The notes: generated by a model from the letters alone, not told the origin. 12,128 nucleotides of DNA from Clostridiaceae bacterium (GCA_012512865.1 JAAZDH010000229.1:1-12128), one strand, 5' to 3'. Shown: positions 1-6,675, counted from the first letter of the stretch. Translations and numbers: made by a program.

Positions 1-373
1 CTTTATTAAAAAACAAGGCATACTTATTTTCTATATGCGTATTTGCCGGAGATTTGTTTTGTGCATCGGTCACAAGTTCGCCCGGGTCCTTGCCGGACTG
101 GGAAACAAGAGGGTCATTTCCGGGTACGGGAACCGCCTTGTGCTGTAATATCCATGAAACTGTAAAAACACCCAGCAAAATGACGGTAAGGCAGGCAAAG
201 ACTGCAGCATATACGGCATACCGCTTGACCATAACCGGGCGATGCACAGGCATGGGCCCGGTGTTGCCGGTGTTGGCGGCACAAGACACGATTTTTTGGT
301 GAAGCGCGCCGGGAACCGATATTCCATCCATGTAATCTTTATATGCTTTCATAGTTGTCTTATATGGTTTCAT
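1..373 (-). CDS. Probable anti-sigma factor, membrane protein (partial, C-terminus off window)
   Basis: Open from an ATG at 373 to the left edge of the window (about 124 codons, no stop), so only the N-terminal part is present. The start is fixed by a GGAGGAGG ribosome binding site six bases upstream. It overlaps the last 14 bases of the ECF sigma factor gene, the usual translationally coupled sigma/anti-sigma arrangement. The first 30 residues form a short charged region (YKDYMDGISVPGALHQKIV), a typical cytoplasmic sigma-binding N-terminus of DUF4179-like anti-sigma proteins. One hydrophobic segment follows at about residues 50-74, then a Pro/Ser/Asn-rich stretch that would lie outside the membrane. 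No zinc-binding HxxxCxxC motif is seen in the visible part. The role as anti-sigma factor is inferred from position and topology; the family assignment is tentative because the sensor domain is missing. Confidence 0.7.
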   Translation of the reverse strand, partial: MKPYKTTMKAYKDYMDGISVPGALHQKIVSCAANTGNTGPMPVHRPVMVKRYAVYAAVFACLTVILLGVFTVSWILQHKAVPVPGNDPLVSQSGKDPGELVTDAQNKSPANTHIENKYALFFNK

Positions 374-380
374 AGTTGTC
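339..380 (-). repeat. 21-bp tandem duplication across the sigma stop and anti-sigma start
   Basis: Two adjacent 21-bp copies (360-380 and 339-359) differ at one base. The first copy encodes the last six residues and stop of the sigma factor. The same DNA read one frame over contains the anti-sigma ATG. The second copy gives the anti-sigma protein a repeated start (KPYKTTM then KAYKDYM) and contains a second in-frame ATG at 352. Confidence 0.85.
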
Positions 381-851
381 CTCCTCCAAAACGGATTTAA
401 GCTTTTGACGGGCACGGGTCAGGTGGCTCCTGACAGTAGATTCTTTTTGCCCAGTCAGCCTGGATATATCCTTTATAGAATAACCTTCATAATAAAACAA
501 GTGGATAACGGTACGGTACTTGGAAGGCAAGGCCAAAACGTGCTCCAATAATTCATACTGCTCAGGTTCTGCCGCCGGGTATGAATCAAGAAGGGACTCT
601 GTTCGCTTTCGCCAAGGGGAACGCAAACGGCTGTTGCAAAGGTTAATCGTTACCCTGGCAAGCCAAGCTTTCGCATGCTCTTCCGATTCAAATACGGGGG
701 CTTTTTCATAAGCCCGCAAAAATACCTCCTGCACTACGTCCTCGGCATCCGGTATGCTTCGCGTAATTGCAAGTGCAGTACGATAAATCCTGTTTTCATG
801 TTTTATTACGAATGCTTCAAAGCTTTCCGGCCGGCAGGTTTTAAATGCCAT
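360..851 (-). CDS. RNA polymerase ECF-type sigma-70 factor
   Basis: A 163-residue protein, the normal size for an extracytoplasmic-function sigma factor. Region 2 lies at about residues 9-77, with the core-binding/-10 recognition helix visible as ITRSIPDAEDVVQEVFLRAY. Region 4 lies at about residues 103-155, with a helix-turn-helix in YEGYSIKDISRLTGQKESTVRSHLTRARQKL. There is no region 1.1 or 3, as expected for the class. It would direct RNA polymerase to stress-type promoters when released by the overlapping downstream membrane anti-sigma protein. The start codon is ATG at 849-851, with an AAGGGGG sequence about 11 bases upstream, slightly long spacing. The signal it responds to cannot be read from the sequence. 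Confidence 0.93.
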   Translation of the reverse strand: MAFKTCRPESFEAFVIKHENRIYRTALAITRSIPDAEDVVQEVFLRAYEKAPVFESEEHAKAWLARVTINLCNSRLRSPWRKRTESLLDSYPAAEPEQYELLEHVLALPSKYRTVIHLFYYEGYSIKDISRLTGQKESTVRSHLTRARQKLKSVLEEDNYETI

Positions 852-877
852 TAGCCTTATTACCCCCTTAATCCTAC

Positions 878-912
878 CAAGATTACCAATGTAACTAATC
901 TTACCAATCTTG
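878..912. promoter_or_regulatory. Nested inverted repeats upstream of the ECF sigma gene
   Basis: Within the 5' region of the sigma gene, CAAGATT (878-884) is mirrored by AATCTTG (906-912), and AAGATTA (879-885) is also mirrored by TAATCTT (896-902). The centre resembles TTAC-N4-GTAA. Further upstream, TTGTAAAGA occurs twice, 17 bases apart (about 931-957). A clear ECF -35/-10 pair could not be identified. The rest of the 852-1082 spacer is AT-rich, with nothing else recognisable. Confidence 0.3.
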
Positions 913-1082
913 CAGCAGCCTTATTTCTTTACAACCTATATATCTTTACAATCTATATACCATTTAGACGGTAAAAAAGCTGCAAAGTATCCTAAAAATA
1001 TTAAACTTATTTTATCAAAATAAAGAAATGCCCAGGATAAACAAATATCCTTGGCATATTTAGATAATGGCAATACCATCTT

Positions 1083-1112
1083 TTGACAAGACAAGGTATA
1101 TTTTATTATAAT
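1083..1112 (+). promoter_or_regulatory. Consensus sigma-A promoter for the DUF3784 gene
   Basis: TTGACA (1083-1088) and TATAAT (1107-1112), both perfect consensus hexamers, are separated by 18 bp. Transcription would start near 1119, leaving an untranslated leader of about 170 bases before the ATG at 1288. Confidence 0.75.
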
Positions 1113-1116
1113 AAAA

Positions 1117-1220
1117 GTAAAGTTATAATAAGAGTAAAGTTATAGTAAAAATAATGCGAAATAAAAGCAAGCAAAATAAAAGCAAAGGAATAAAGTAAAG
1201 GAATAAAGCAAAGGAATATA
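1117..1220 (+). repeat. Purine-rich minisatellite repeats in the 5' leader
   Basis: GTAAAGTTATARTAA occurs at 1117-1131 and 1134-1148 (one mismatch). Then A-rich units around AAATAAAAGCAA follow at about 1160-1186. Then three tandem 13-bp copies of GYAAAGGAATAWA lie at 1182-1194, 1195-1207 and 1208-1220. The plus strand is nearly free of C. The repeats contain no ORF and lie between the promoter and the ribosome binding site, so they would be transcribed. AT-rich sequence with nothing recognised continues to 1270. Confidence 0.8.
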
Positions 1221-1287
1221 GTGAACTAATGAATGAATAAACAATAAATAATAAATTATATGAACGGTTAGTTTGGAGGTTTTTATC

Positions 1288-2034
1288 ATGTGGTCATACA
1301 TAATATCAGGCGTATTTTTTATCGCCCTGGGATTGGCTATTCACGTATTTAAATGGTATTTCCTTATCTCAGGCTATAACACCATGTCAAAAGAGAAAAA
1401 AGCAAATGTTGACGTAAAAAACCTTAGCCGCGTGGTTGGGATATATTTCTATGTCATCGGCGGTGTTGCGATCGCAATGGGCGTGTTGAACTCTTTAGGT
1501 TTTAAACAAGTCCTGGTGCCGGCCATTGTAATCTTTGGCATTTCGACTATTTACATGTTGATCAAGGCTAACAAGTATGGCAGGAGTGTTTCCAGCAAGG
1601 ATGATGAAAGAGGAAAACTTCAAAAAGGGACTTGGGAGCGGATTAACTTGCGTACCATTATCAGCATCGTAGCAGTAATACTGGTTGTTGTATTGCTGTT
1701 TTTCTCAAGTCGGCCCACCAAGGTGACCCTTATTGATGGCGGCGTACAAATCCATGGAATGTACGGCGATACTTGTGCCTGGAATTCCATTAAGACTGTC
1801 AAGTTGTTGGAAGAATTGCCGACCATTGAGATAAGGACCAACGGTTCAGCACTTGGCCCATACTTAAAGGGGCATTTCAAGGTAAAGGAACTGGGCTCGG
1901 TGAAGTTGTTTGTTAATGCTCAAAAACCTCCTTTTATTTATCTTGAAACGGATAAGGGTATTTCCATCTTCAACGTGGAAAGCGAGGATAAAACACGGGA
2001 AATATTTGGTGAAATAATAAAAAAGATGGAATAA
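1288..2034 (+). CDS. DUF3784 membrane protein with C-terminal bacterial PH-like domain
   Basis: 248 residues from ATG 1288, chosen because GGAGG (1275-1279) lies eight bases upstream. The in-frame TTG at 1273 lies inside that ribosome binding site and is not credible. The N-terminal third matches the DUF3784 pattern (a first membrane helix at about 4-26, then WYFLISGYNTMSKEKKANVD, then two more helices at about 48-68 and 72-92). A fourth helix at about 119-139 is followed by a soluble region (about 145-245) with alternating beta-strand character (VTLIDGGVQIHGMYGDTCAW), resembling bacterial PH domains that follow membrane anchors. Function is unknown for both parts. The next gene, also a small membrane protein, is 68 bases downstream on the same strand and probably co-transcribed. 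Domain names come from recalled family patterns, not a search. Confidence 0.8.
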   Translation: MWSYIISGVFFIALGLAIHVFKWYFLISGYNTMSKEKKANVDVKNLSRVVGIYFYVIGGVAIAMGVLNSLGFKQVLVPAIVIFGISTIYMLIKANKYGRSVSSKDDERGKLQKGTWERINLRTIISIVAVILVVVLLFFSSRPTKVTLIDGGVQIHGMYGDTCAWNSIKTVKLLEELPTIEIRTNGSALGPYLKGHFKVKELGSVKLFVNAQKPPFIYLETDKGISIFNVESEDKTREIFGEIIKKME

Positions 2035-2102
2035 TGATGGAATAAAAAACCGGAATAAAGCTGGGGACTGGCAAATAGCGCGGCGGAGGAGGAAAAACAG
2101 TT

Positions 2103-2417
2103 ATGCAGAAAGCAATAAGATACAGCAGGATTATTGCATGGACGGGGATTATACTTAATGCTGTTCTTTTACTCGTTGTATTTGTCTTGTATAATGCATA
2201 TTTTGATGCTTCATGGTATATGCCTGTTTTAAAAGTTCTTTCACCGGTATCAGTCATGGGAGAAGTTATGATGTACGGCGGGATTATCATCAAGGCAGTC
2301 CTTGAATATAAATCAGGGGTCAGGACCACCAGGCGGGACCTTGTAATCATACTTGCAGCAATTGTTATTGTGGTGGTTTATTATTTAATGAGATATGCCT
2401 GCTTAAGAGCTAATTAA
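2103..2417 (+). CDS. Small hypothetical membrane protein, three helices
   Basis: 104 residues, not recognised as a known family. The ATG at 2103 is preceded by a strong GGAGGAGG (2085-2092) ten bases upstream, which supports it as a real gene. Three hydrophobic segments are predicted by eye at about residues 10-31, 45-65 and 79-97, with short basic loops between (EYKSGVRTTRRD), suggesting a compact integral membrane protein. It follows the DUF3784 gene after 68 bases and converges on the solute-binding protein pseudogene from the opposite strand. The 109 bases after its stop hold no GC-rich hairpin with a T-run, so its terminator is not apparent. Confidence 0.7.
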   Translation: MQKAIRYSRIIAWTGIILNAVLLLVVFVLYNAYFDASWYMPVLKVLSPVSVMGEVMMYGGIIIKAVLEYKSGVRTTRRDLVIILAAIVIVVVYYLMRYACLRAN

Positions 2418-2526
2418 AGTTATCCAGGTAATAAAACGTGCACGTGCAATTTAGATTCTTTTAGATTCTTTAGTTTAAACAGTTAATTTACGATTAATTT
2501 AATAAATCTTTCCTGTTCGTTCTTGC

Positions 2527-4177
2527 TTACTTCATTCTTAGCTCAGCCCAATACTCAAGGAAATCCAGGTATTTTTCCGCACCTGTCCCGTCCAATTCCG
2601 CAGTGAGCATTTCCGGGGTTGTATCAAAGTTTCCCTGGTCAATTCTTGAATAGAAATCGTAGAGGATATCCATCATAGCGTTTCGTATATCGCTTACTTT
2701 CTCGTACTCCTTGTCAATCCTGTCACTGGTTTCCTTGCTTAACTCGGGGTTGAGTCCCAACCTGGCCATTTCGTCGCGGACAGGCTTTACATTTTTAAAG
2801 GCTGCATCGATATAAAGCTGGTTAAAATTGTCGGGTAAAAAGGCGAAGTTTCTTTCATATCTCATGTCGGCAAAATAGGGGGCGCCAAGCCAGTTCGCAA
2901 TGTAGTAATTCCTCTTGATTTCACTGGTGAAAGCTATTTTCCCGTCTTCCAGGATGTAATTCCTGTCTTTTATACCGTACATGAAAAGGTTGTATGCTTC
3001 CTGCGAGTAATGGAGCCATTCAATAAACATCAATACCCTTTCAGGATGCTTAGAATACTTGCTTACGCCAAGGAAGGAGTTTGATACTTCCAAGGTATGC
3101 GTGCTGTCCATGAATAAAGGGAAAACCACATATTCTTCCTGCAAATCGACAAGTGACAGGTTCCAGATCGAGTATTCCTTCATGTCACGTAATTCTGATG
3201 CAAGGTTCCCAAGGGAATACCTGTACTTTGAATATACTGAAGGATCCGAGACGATGCAGCCTTTTCCGGCCAAATCCTTTAAAAGCCGGTATGCCTGCCC
3301 GAACTCGTATGTTTTATCGATGCGGTAAAATGTTGGCTGCTTGTCATCCCACCTGGATGGAAACAATATATCAAACAAGCTGTAATATCCATTTCCTTTC
3401 ATGTAGGCGTCAAAAAATTCCCTTGTATCTACATTATCCCGGAAGTATACCCTTTTCATTTTCCTTGACAGCTTTTAGGAAATCCGAGTAATCTTCCAAT
3501 GTATCGATGCCACCCGGTGCATACTTGTCGACCAAGTCCTTCCGGGCAAGTACACAATACCTGCCGGGAGCTGCATCATTGTCCGGTATGCCGTAGATCC
3601 TTCCGCCTATCGAAGCCCTCCTCAATTTCTCAGCACCATAAGCGTTTGAGTTTAATTCACTATAGTAATTGGGAGCATAGTTCTTGAATATTCCTGTTAT
3701 ATCCAGCAGCAAGTCCTTCTCAAAGAAGCCGAAGGCATATACCGAGAATGCATCAACCTGCTCCCCAGCGTTGGCAAGCAATACAAGGTCCTTTTCGAAA
3801 TCCATCAAGTTGCTTTTAGCTATATGTAAACGGGGAATAACGTTTATCGTACCGGCAAGTTCTGCGCTTACCTGGTCAAGCATGTTGTACACTTCCGCCG
3901 GGTACGAGTATTGAGTACCAAGGGTGGTGAAATAAAAGTGCAGTTCAACGGTTTCCAGTTTCTCGAATTCTAATAAGTCTTCCTCAACTTCATTGTTGAG
4001 ACTGCCGCATGCCGCAAGCGCCAACACGAGCACGGTCATAACAGCCCACTTGCATTTTCTTCTCATAAAGCAGGATATGCTTTCTATGCGTTTCCTTAGC
4101 CTATCTTTTTTGCCAGCAATGACAATAGTTGTCTTAGCAAATGACGATACCATCCATTCGAATATGTTACCGAGCAT
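2527..4177 (-). pseudogene. Extracellular solute-binding lipoprotein (ABC importer, DUF3502-like), frameshifted
   Basis: Two overlapping minus-strand reading frames together make one solute-binding protein of about 550 residues. The first half (4177 to 3434) starts at ATG 4177, supported by AAGGAG eight bases upstream. It has a lipoprotein signal ending in LALAAC, with the lipidated Cys at residue 57. It ends at a premature TAA just after ENEKGILPG. The second half (3459 to 2527) continues in the +1 frame with FFDAYMKGNGYYSLFDILF. The central motif SKHPERVLMFIEWLHYSQEAYNLFMYGIKDRNYI and the C-terminal region fit family-1 binding proteins with a DUF3502 end. Removing one base near 3434-3440 would give a continuous GILPGNVDTREFFDAYM. 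The signal peptide is preceded by an unusual 37-residue extension; an internal ATG at 4066 (MRRKCKW) gives a normal signal but has no good ribosome binding site. No permease or ATPase gene is adjacent. A sequencing error could mimic the frameshift. Confidence 0.85.
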
Positions 4178-4192
4178 GACTGCCGCTCCTTC

Positions 4193-4280
4193 CCAACCCT
4201 GTTATGTTTTTATTCCAACCTGGTTTCTGCCCCTTTTTCGTTGGTGACCAAGATTACTCCAACCATGTTGTGTTTTTTAT
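4193..4280 (-). repeat. Imperfect direct repeat in the leader of the solute-binding protein gene
   Basis: CCAACCCTGTTATGTTTTTA (from 4193) recurs as CCAACCATGTTGTGTTTTTT (from 4259), 66 bases apart with few mismatches; a third CCAACC lies at 4215. The repeats sit in the roughly 235-base transcribed leader between the promoter at 4414-4442 and the ATG at 4177. An 18-codon minus-strand frame (MVGVILVTNEKGAETRLE) lies between them but has no ribosome binding site. Nothing else is recognised in 4178-4413. Confidence 0.55.
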
Positions 4281-4413
4281 CTTTACGCTTCGAGCTGACG
4301 GTTTCCTGCTGGTATGTTTCCTGGTGTTTTAATGCGTGCAATGATCATGTGTATATTGAAAAGGCCATGCATGCAAGGATGTTCCAGTGCTCACATTTGT
4401 TATTCATATTAAT

Positions 4414-4442
4414 AGATTACACTTGTAATCTAAAATTGTCAA
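4414..4442 (-). promoter_or_regulatory. Promoter with overlapping 18-bp palindromic operator
   Basis: On the minus strand, TTGACA (4442-4437) is followed after 17 bp by TAATCT (4419-4414). The perfect palindrome AGATTACACTTGTAATCT (4414-4431) covers the -10 region and most of the spacer, the classic place for a repressor operator. Its minus-strand form AGATTACAAGTGTAAT matches two sites near iolN (11913-11958) at 14 of 16 positions. The -10 matches consensus at only three of six bases. The neighbouring 4432-4577 stretch holds AT-rich TTTTCTAGAAAA-type repeats and no gene. Confidence 0.6.
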
Positions 4443-4577
4443 GATTTTCTTAGATTTTCTAGAAAAATAAAAAGAAGCGATAGGGGAAAATGACAAGACA
4501 GGCTGCAAGGAACGGTCTCCTCTTATTGTTCCATCCCCGGGAACTGTTAATGGTAATAAATCGTCGAAAAAATATTG

Positions 4578-4583
4578 TATAAT
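4578..4583 (+). promoter_or_regulatory. Candidate -10 box for the DUF4825 lipoprotein gene
   Basis: A perfect TATAAT lies about 40 bases before the start codon. No convincing -35 hexamer is present at 16-18 bp upstream, so this is only a candidate. Confidence 0.35.
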
Positions 4584-4621
4584 ATTGCAGAGAGGGGAAA
4601 AAGAGTGGGGAGATGAAGTTG

Positions 4622-5266
4622 ATGCATATAAAAATAAACAAGTTAAATGTGCCTATTTTGATATTAATAATATTAATAAATGCTGCGCTGTTGCTTGTTT
4701 CGTGTTCACAATCAAGACAGGGTGTTTTAGGCGAAAATCAAGATATACCTGCAGGTATTCAGAATGCTGATAGTCATGATGAAGAAACTGAAAACTCAAA
4801 GGATCTCTATGATTATAATTTACTTTATACATACAAGAAAATTTCTTTGAGTGATTCTGATAAAATGCAAAAACTGGTGAGCCTATTGCAATATGCCAGG
4901 GAATTACAAGTAGACCAAATAATAGTTGTTGAGGGCGAAGAAAGCCTGAGGATTGATTATTTTCTGAACCTTTCTCCTGGCCAGCAGTATAAAGTGGACC
5001 ATACGAAAATGATGGCAGATGTTGTAATACTCTTTGGGCTTATGGATAAGCTTATCGCGGTAGAATATAACCTTGTTCAAGGAGGTTACAGTTATGGCGG
5101 TGTTCCGATTACAAGAGAACAAGCGGAACATGTTATAGGTGCAAATATTGAGCTTTTATGCAAAACGGAAGAAGTTTTCTTATCGGAAATGCCGCAAATA
5201 ATTGCTAATTTGGAGTGGGACCCGGATGTAATGGATACTATAACTTATGAACATGTAGTATCTTAA
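4622..5266 (+). CDS. DUF4825-domain lipoprotein
   Basis: 214 residues from ATG 4622, preferred because GGGGAG (4607-4612) lies nine bases upstream. An in-frame ATG at 4613 directly abuts that motif and would add three residues. The N-terminus is a lipoprotein signal: KINKLN, a hydrophobic stretch, then LLLVSCSQS, placing a lipidated Cys at about residue 28. After a Ser/Asp/Glu-rich linker, the region DLYDYNLLYTYKKISLSDSDKMQKLVSLLQY and the later VVILFGLMDKLIAVEYN ... VPITREQAEHVIG fit DUF4825, a domain of unknown function found alone or beside BlaR1/M56-type sensor peptidases. No such peptidase is in the window. It probably acts on the outer face of the membrane; what it senses or binds is not known. 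It stands between a divergent solute-binding gene and the PadR gene, which has its own promoter. Confidence 0.75.
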   Translation: MHIKINKLNVPILILIILINAALLLVSCSQSRQGVLGENQDIPAGIQNADSHDEETENSKDLYDYNLLYTYKKISLSDSDKMQKLVSLLQYARELQVDQIIVVEGEESLRIDYFLNLSPGQQYKVDHTKMMADVVILFGLMDKLIAVEYNLVQGGYSYGGVPITREQAEHVIGANIELLCKTEEVFLSEMPQIIANLEWDPDVMDTITYEHVVS

Positions 5267-5307
5267 TAATTTGTTGGTCTAAAGCAGCAGTAATGGTCTT
5301 TATTTTG

Positions 5308-5353
5308 TTGACTAATATTACGGTTAGTGATATAATTATTACACTAACCGTAA
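5308..5353 (+). promoter_or_regulatory. padR promoter overlapped by 12-bp inverted-repeat operator
   Basis: TTGACT (5308-5313) and TATAAT (5331-5336) are 17 bp apart, a near-consensus sigma-A promoter. The arms TTACGGTTAGTG (5318-5329) and CACTAACCGTAA (5342-5353) are perfect inverted repeats flanking the -10 box, separated by 12 bp. Such a site would let the PadR protein encoded just downstream repress its own operon; that binding is an inference from position. Confidence 0.8.
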
Positions 5354-5376
5354 CACTTTATACAGGAGGTAAAACA

Positions 5377-5700
5377 TTGAGAGATAATGCAAGAAGCGGA
5401 GCACTAACGGAAGTCACTTTCTTCATACTGTTGGCCTTGTACACCCCAAGGCACGGATATAGCATTATGAAGTTCGTGGAGGAAAAAACGCGGGGGCGAT
5501 TAATTTTGGGGGCGGGCTCGCTCTACGGTGCAATTAAAACCTTGGAGGAGAGGAACTGGATAAAGCCGGTTGATGATGGAAGCGGGAGGAAAAAAGAATA
5601 TGTTGTTACCGGGATAGGCAAGGAAATTGCGGAAACGGAGCTGAAAAGGCTAAAAGAGTTAAGCAGTATAGCTGAAGAAATTATAGGGGGAGAAAGGTAA
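5377..5700 (+). CDS. PadR-family transcriptional repressor
   Basis: 107 residues starting at TTG 5377. This start is set by AGGAGGT (5364-5370) six bases upstream; longer in-frame readings would run back through the promoter and operator. The N-terminal winged helix-turn-helix is clear: TEVTFFILLALYTPRHGYSIMKFVEE at about 10-35, then the recognition helix LGAGSLYGAIKTLEERNWI at about 44-62 and a wing (GSGRKKEYVVTGIG). A short C-terminal helix (ETELKRLKELSSIAEEII) would form the dimer interface, as in the small PadR-s2 type. Its stop overlaps the start of the DUF2812 gene by one base (TAATG), so the two are translationally coupled, a pairing common in Firmicutes. The dyad over its promoter indicates autoregulation. 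The inducer is unknown. Confidence 0.9.
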   Translation: MRDNARSGALTEVTFFILLALYTPRHGYSIMKFVEEKTRGRLILGAGSLYGAIKTLEERNWIKPVDDGSGRKKEYVVTGIGKEIAETELKRLKELSSIAEEIIGGER

Positions 5701-6326
5701 TGAAGGAAAGAAAGACAATGAAAAAATGCTATCGTTTTTTTGGCGGCTTTCTGGATGCGCAGGAAAAATGGCTGAACCGGATGGCACAAAAGGGGTACCG
5801 GCTGGTCAGGGCAGGGAAAATATCCTACCATTTTGAAGAGTGCCAGCCCGGTGAATATCATTATGCTGTTGAGTTTGTGGGGCAACAGGGTTACAGGAGC
5901 GGGGAGGAGTACAAGCAGTTCTTGGAAGAACTTGGTTATAAGGTTTTTTATAAAAACATCAACCTCAATATTTCAGTAGGTAAAGTGAGATGGAGACCTT
6001 ACGGCAAGGGCATGGGGCAAATATCCACCAGCCCCGGGAGCTACAACAGGGAATTGCTTATTGTAGAAAAGGAAAACGACGGTAAACCCTTTGAACTCCA
6101 CAGTACAAATTTAGACAAAGCTAATTACTACAAACCATTAAGAAATGCATGGCTGACAATTGCTGCCTTGATCTTGGCTTTTATTGCTTGGGAGTATGTC
6201 GATAAGGGTTTTGTTTCAAGCAAGATAATTGTGTTGGGGATGGCTGGGGTACTGTGTTTTATACCAGTAATACGGTACCAGAAAAGAATTTCTTCTTTCA
6301 TGCAATGTTCGAGAATCGAGGAATAG
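5700..6326 (+). CDS. DUF2812 domain membrane protein
   Basis: 208 residues. The N-terminal region (about 8-95) carries the DUF2812 pattern: KKCYRFFGGFLDAQEKWLNRMAQKGYRLVR, then YHFEECQPGEYHYAVEF and a region ending LGYKVFYKNINLNI. Two membrane helices follow near the C-terminus (about 148-168 and 175-192), after which a short basic tail would lie in the cytoplasm. The ATG overlaps the padR stop codon, with GGGGGAG of padR acting as its ribosome binding site; a second ATG at 5718 is possible. DUF2812 proteins have no established biochemical function but are very often encoded directly after a PadR regulator, as here, so this is probably the protein whose level the PadR controls. Confidence 0.85.
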   Translation: MKERKTMKKCYRFFGGFLDAQEKWLNRMAQKGYRLVRAGKISYHFEECQPGEYHYAVEFVGQQGYRSGEEYKQFLEELGYKVFYKNINLNISVGKVRWRPYGKGMGQISTSPGSYNRELLIVEKENDGKPFELHSTNLDKANYYKPLRNAWLTIAALILAFIAWEYVDKGFVSSKIIVLGMAGVLCFIPVIRYQKRISSFMQCSRIEE

Positions 6327-6384
6327 CTTAACACGGGAAGATAGACGTAATTACAATAATACATGGGTTGGGAGATGATAGACC

Positions 6385-6675
6385 ATGAATCCTAAAATAT
6401 ATGAATATGAAGCCATTATTCAAAGAGTTCCCGGTATGGACGGTGCATATGTTGAATTCCCGTATGATGTGAAAGCAGAGTTCGGCAAAGGCAGGGTAAA
6501 AGTACACGCGACTTTTGATGGCGAGCCGTATGACGGGAGTATTGTTAATATGGGAGTGAAAAACGCTGATGGTTCCATGTGCTACATTTTAGGTCTGCGT
6601 AAGGATATACGTGCAAAAATTGGAAAACAGCCTGGTGACAAGGTTAAAGTTGTTATTTTTAAAAGAGAGGATTAA
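6385..6675 (+). CDS. DUF1905 domain protein
   Basis: 96 residues, a single small soluble domain. The opening YEYEAIIQRVPGMDGAYVEFPYDV, the middle GRVKVHATFDGEPYDGSIV and the ending LRKDIRAKIGKQPGDKVKVVIFKRED fit the DUF1905 beta-barrel fold (AbrB-like), in which the last strand follows a GD-V-V turn. No catalytic residues are evident and function is unknown. ATG 6385 has GGGAG (6370-6374) ten bases upstream. It lies 58 bases after the DUF2812 gene on the same strand and may belong to that operon. The 173 bases after it contain no gene and no obvious terminator hairpin. Confidence 0.8.
   Translation: MNPKIYEYEAIIQRVPGMDGAYVEFPYDVKAEFGKGRVKVHATFDGEPYDGSIVNMGVKNADGSMCYILGLRKDIRAKIGKQPGDKVKVVIFKRED

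Noticed and set aside
70..327. An 85-residue minus-strand frame at the left edge
   Set aside because: The frame starting at 373 has a strong ribosome binding site, stays open to the edge and has a membrane segment; this one is its shadow.
1182..1220. CRISPR array
   Set aside because: The three 13-bp units are directly adjacent with no spacers and are too short; they are a simple tandem repeat.
3434..3459. Programmed frameshift in the solute-binding protein
   Set aside because: No slippery heptamer or downstream structure is obvious and the family is not known to use recoding; mutation or sequencing error is simpler.
4416..4429. BlaI/MecI-type operator (TACA-N2-TGTA) near a DUF4825 gene
   Set aside because: The palindrome fits that pattern, but the two related sites near iolN have GAGTA or AAGTA instead of TGTA, no BlaI or BlaR1 gene is present, and the site is oriented on the solute-binding protein promoter.
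4241..4453. A 70-residue plus-strand frame in the solute-binding protein leader
   Set aside because: No ribosome binding site, Cys- and Phe-rich random composition, and it runs antisense through a promoter and operator.
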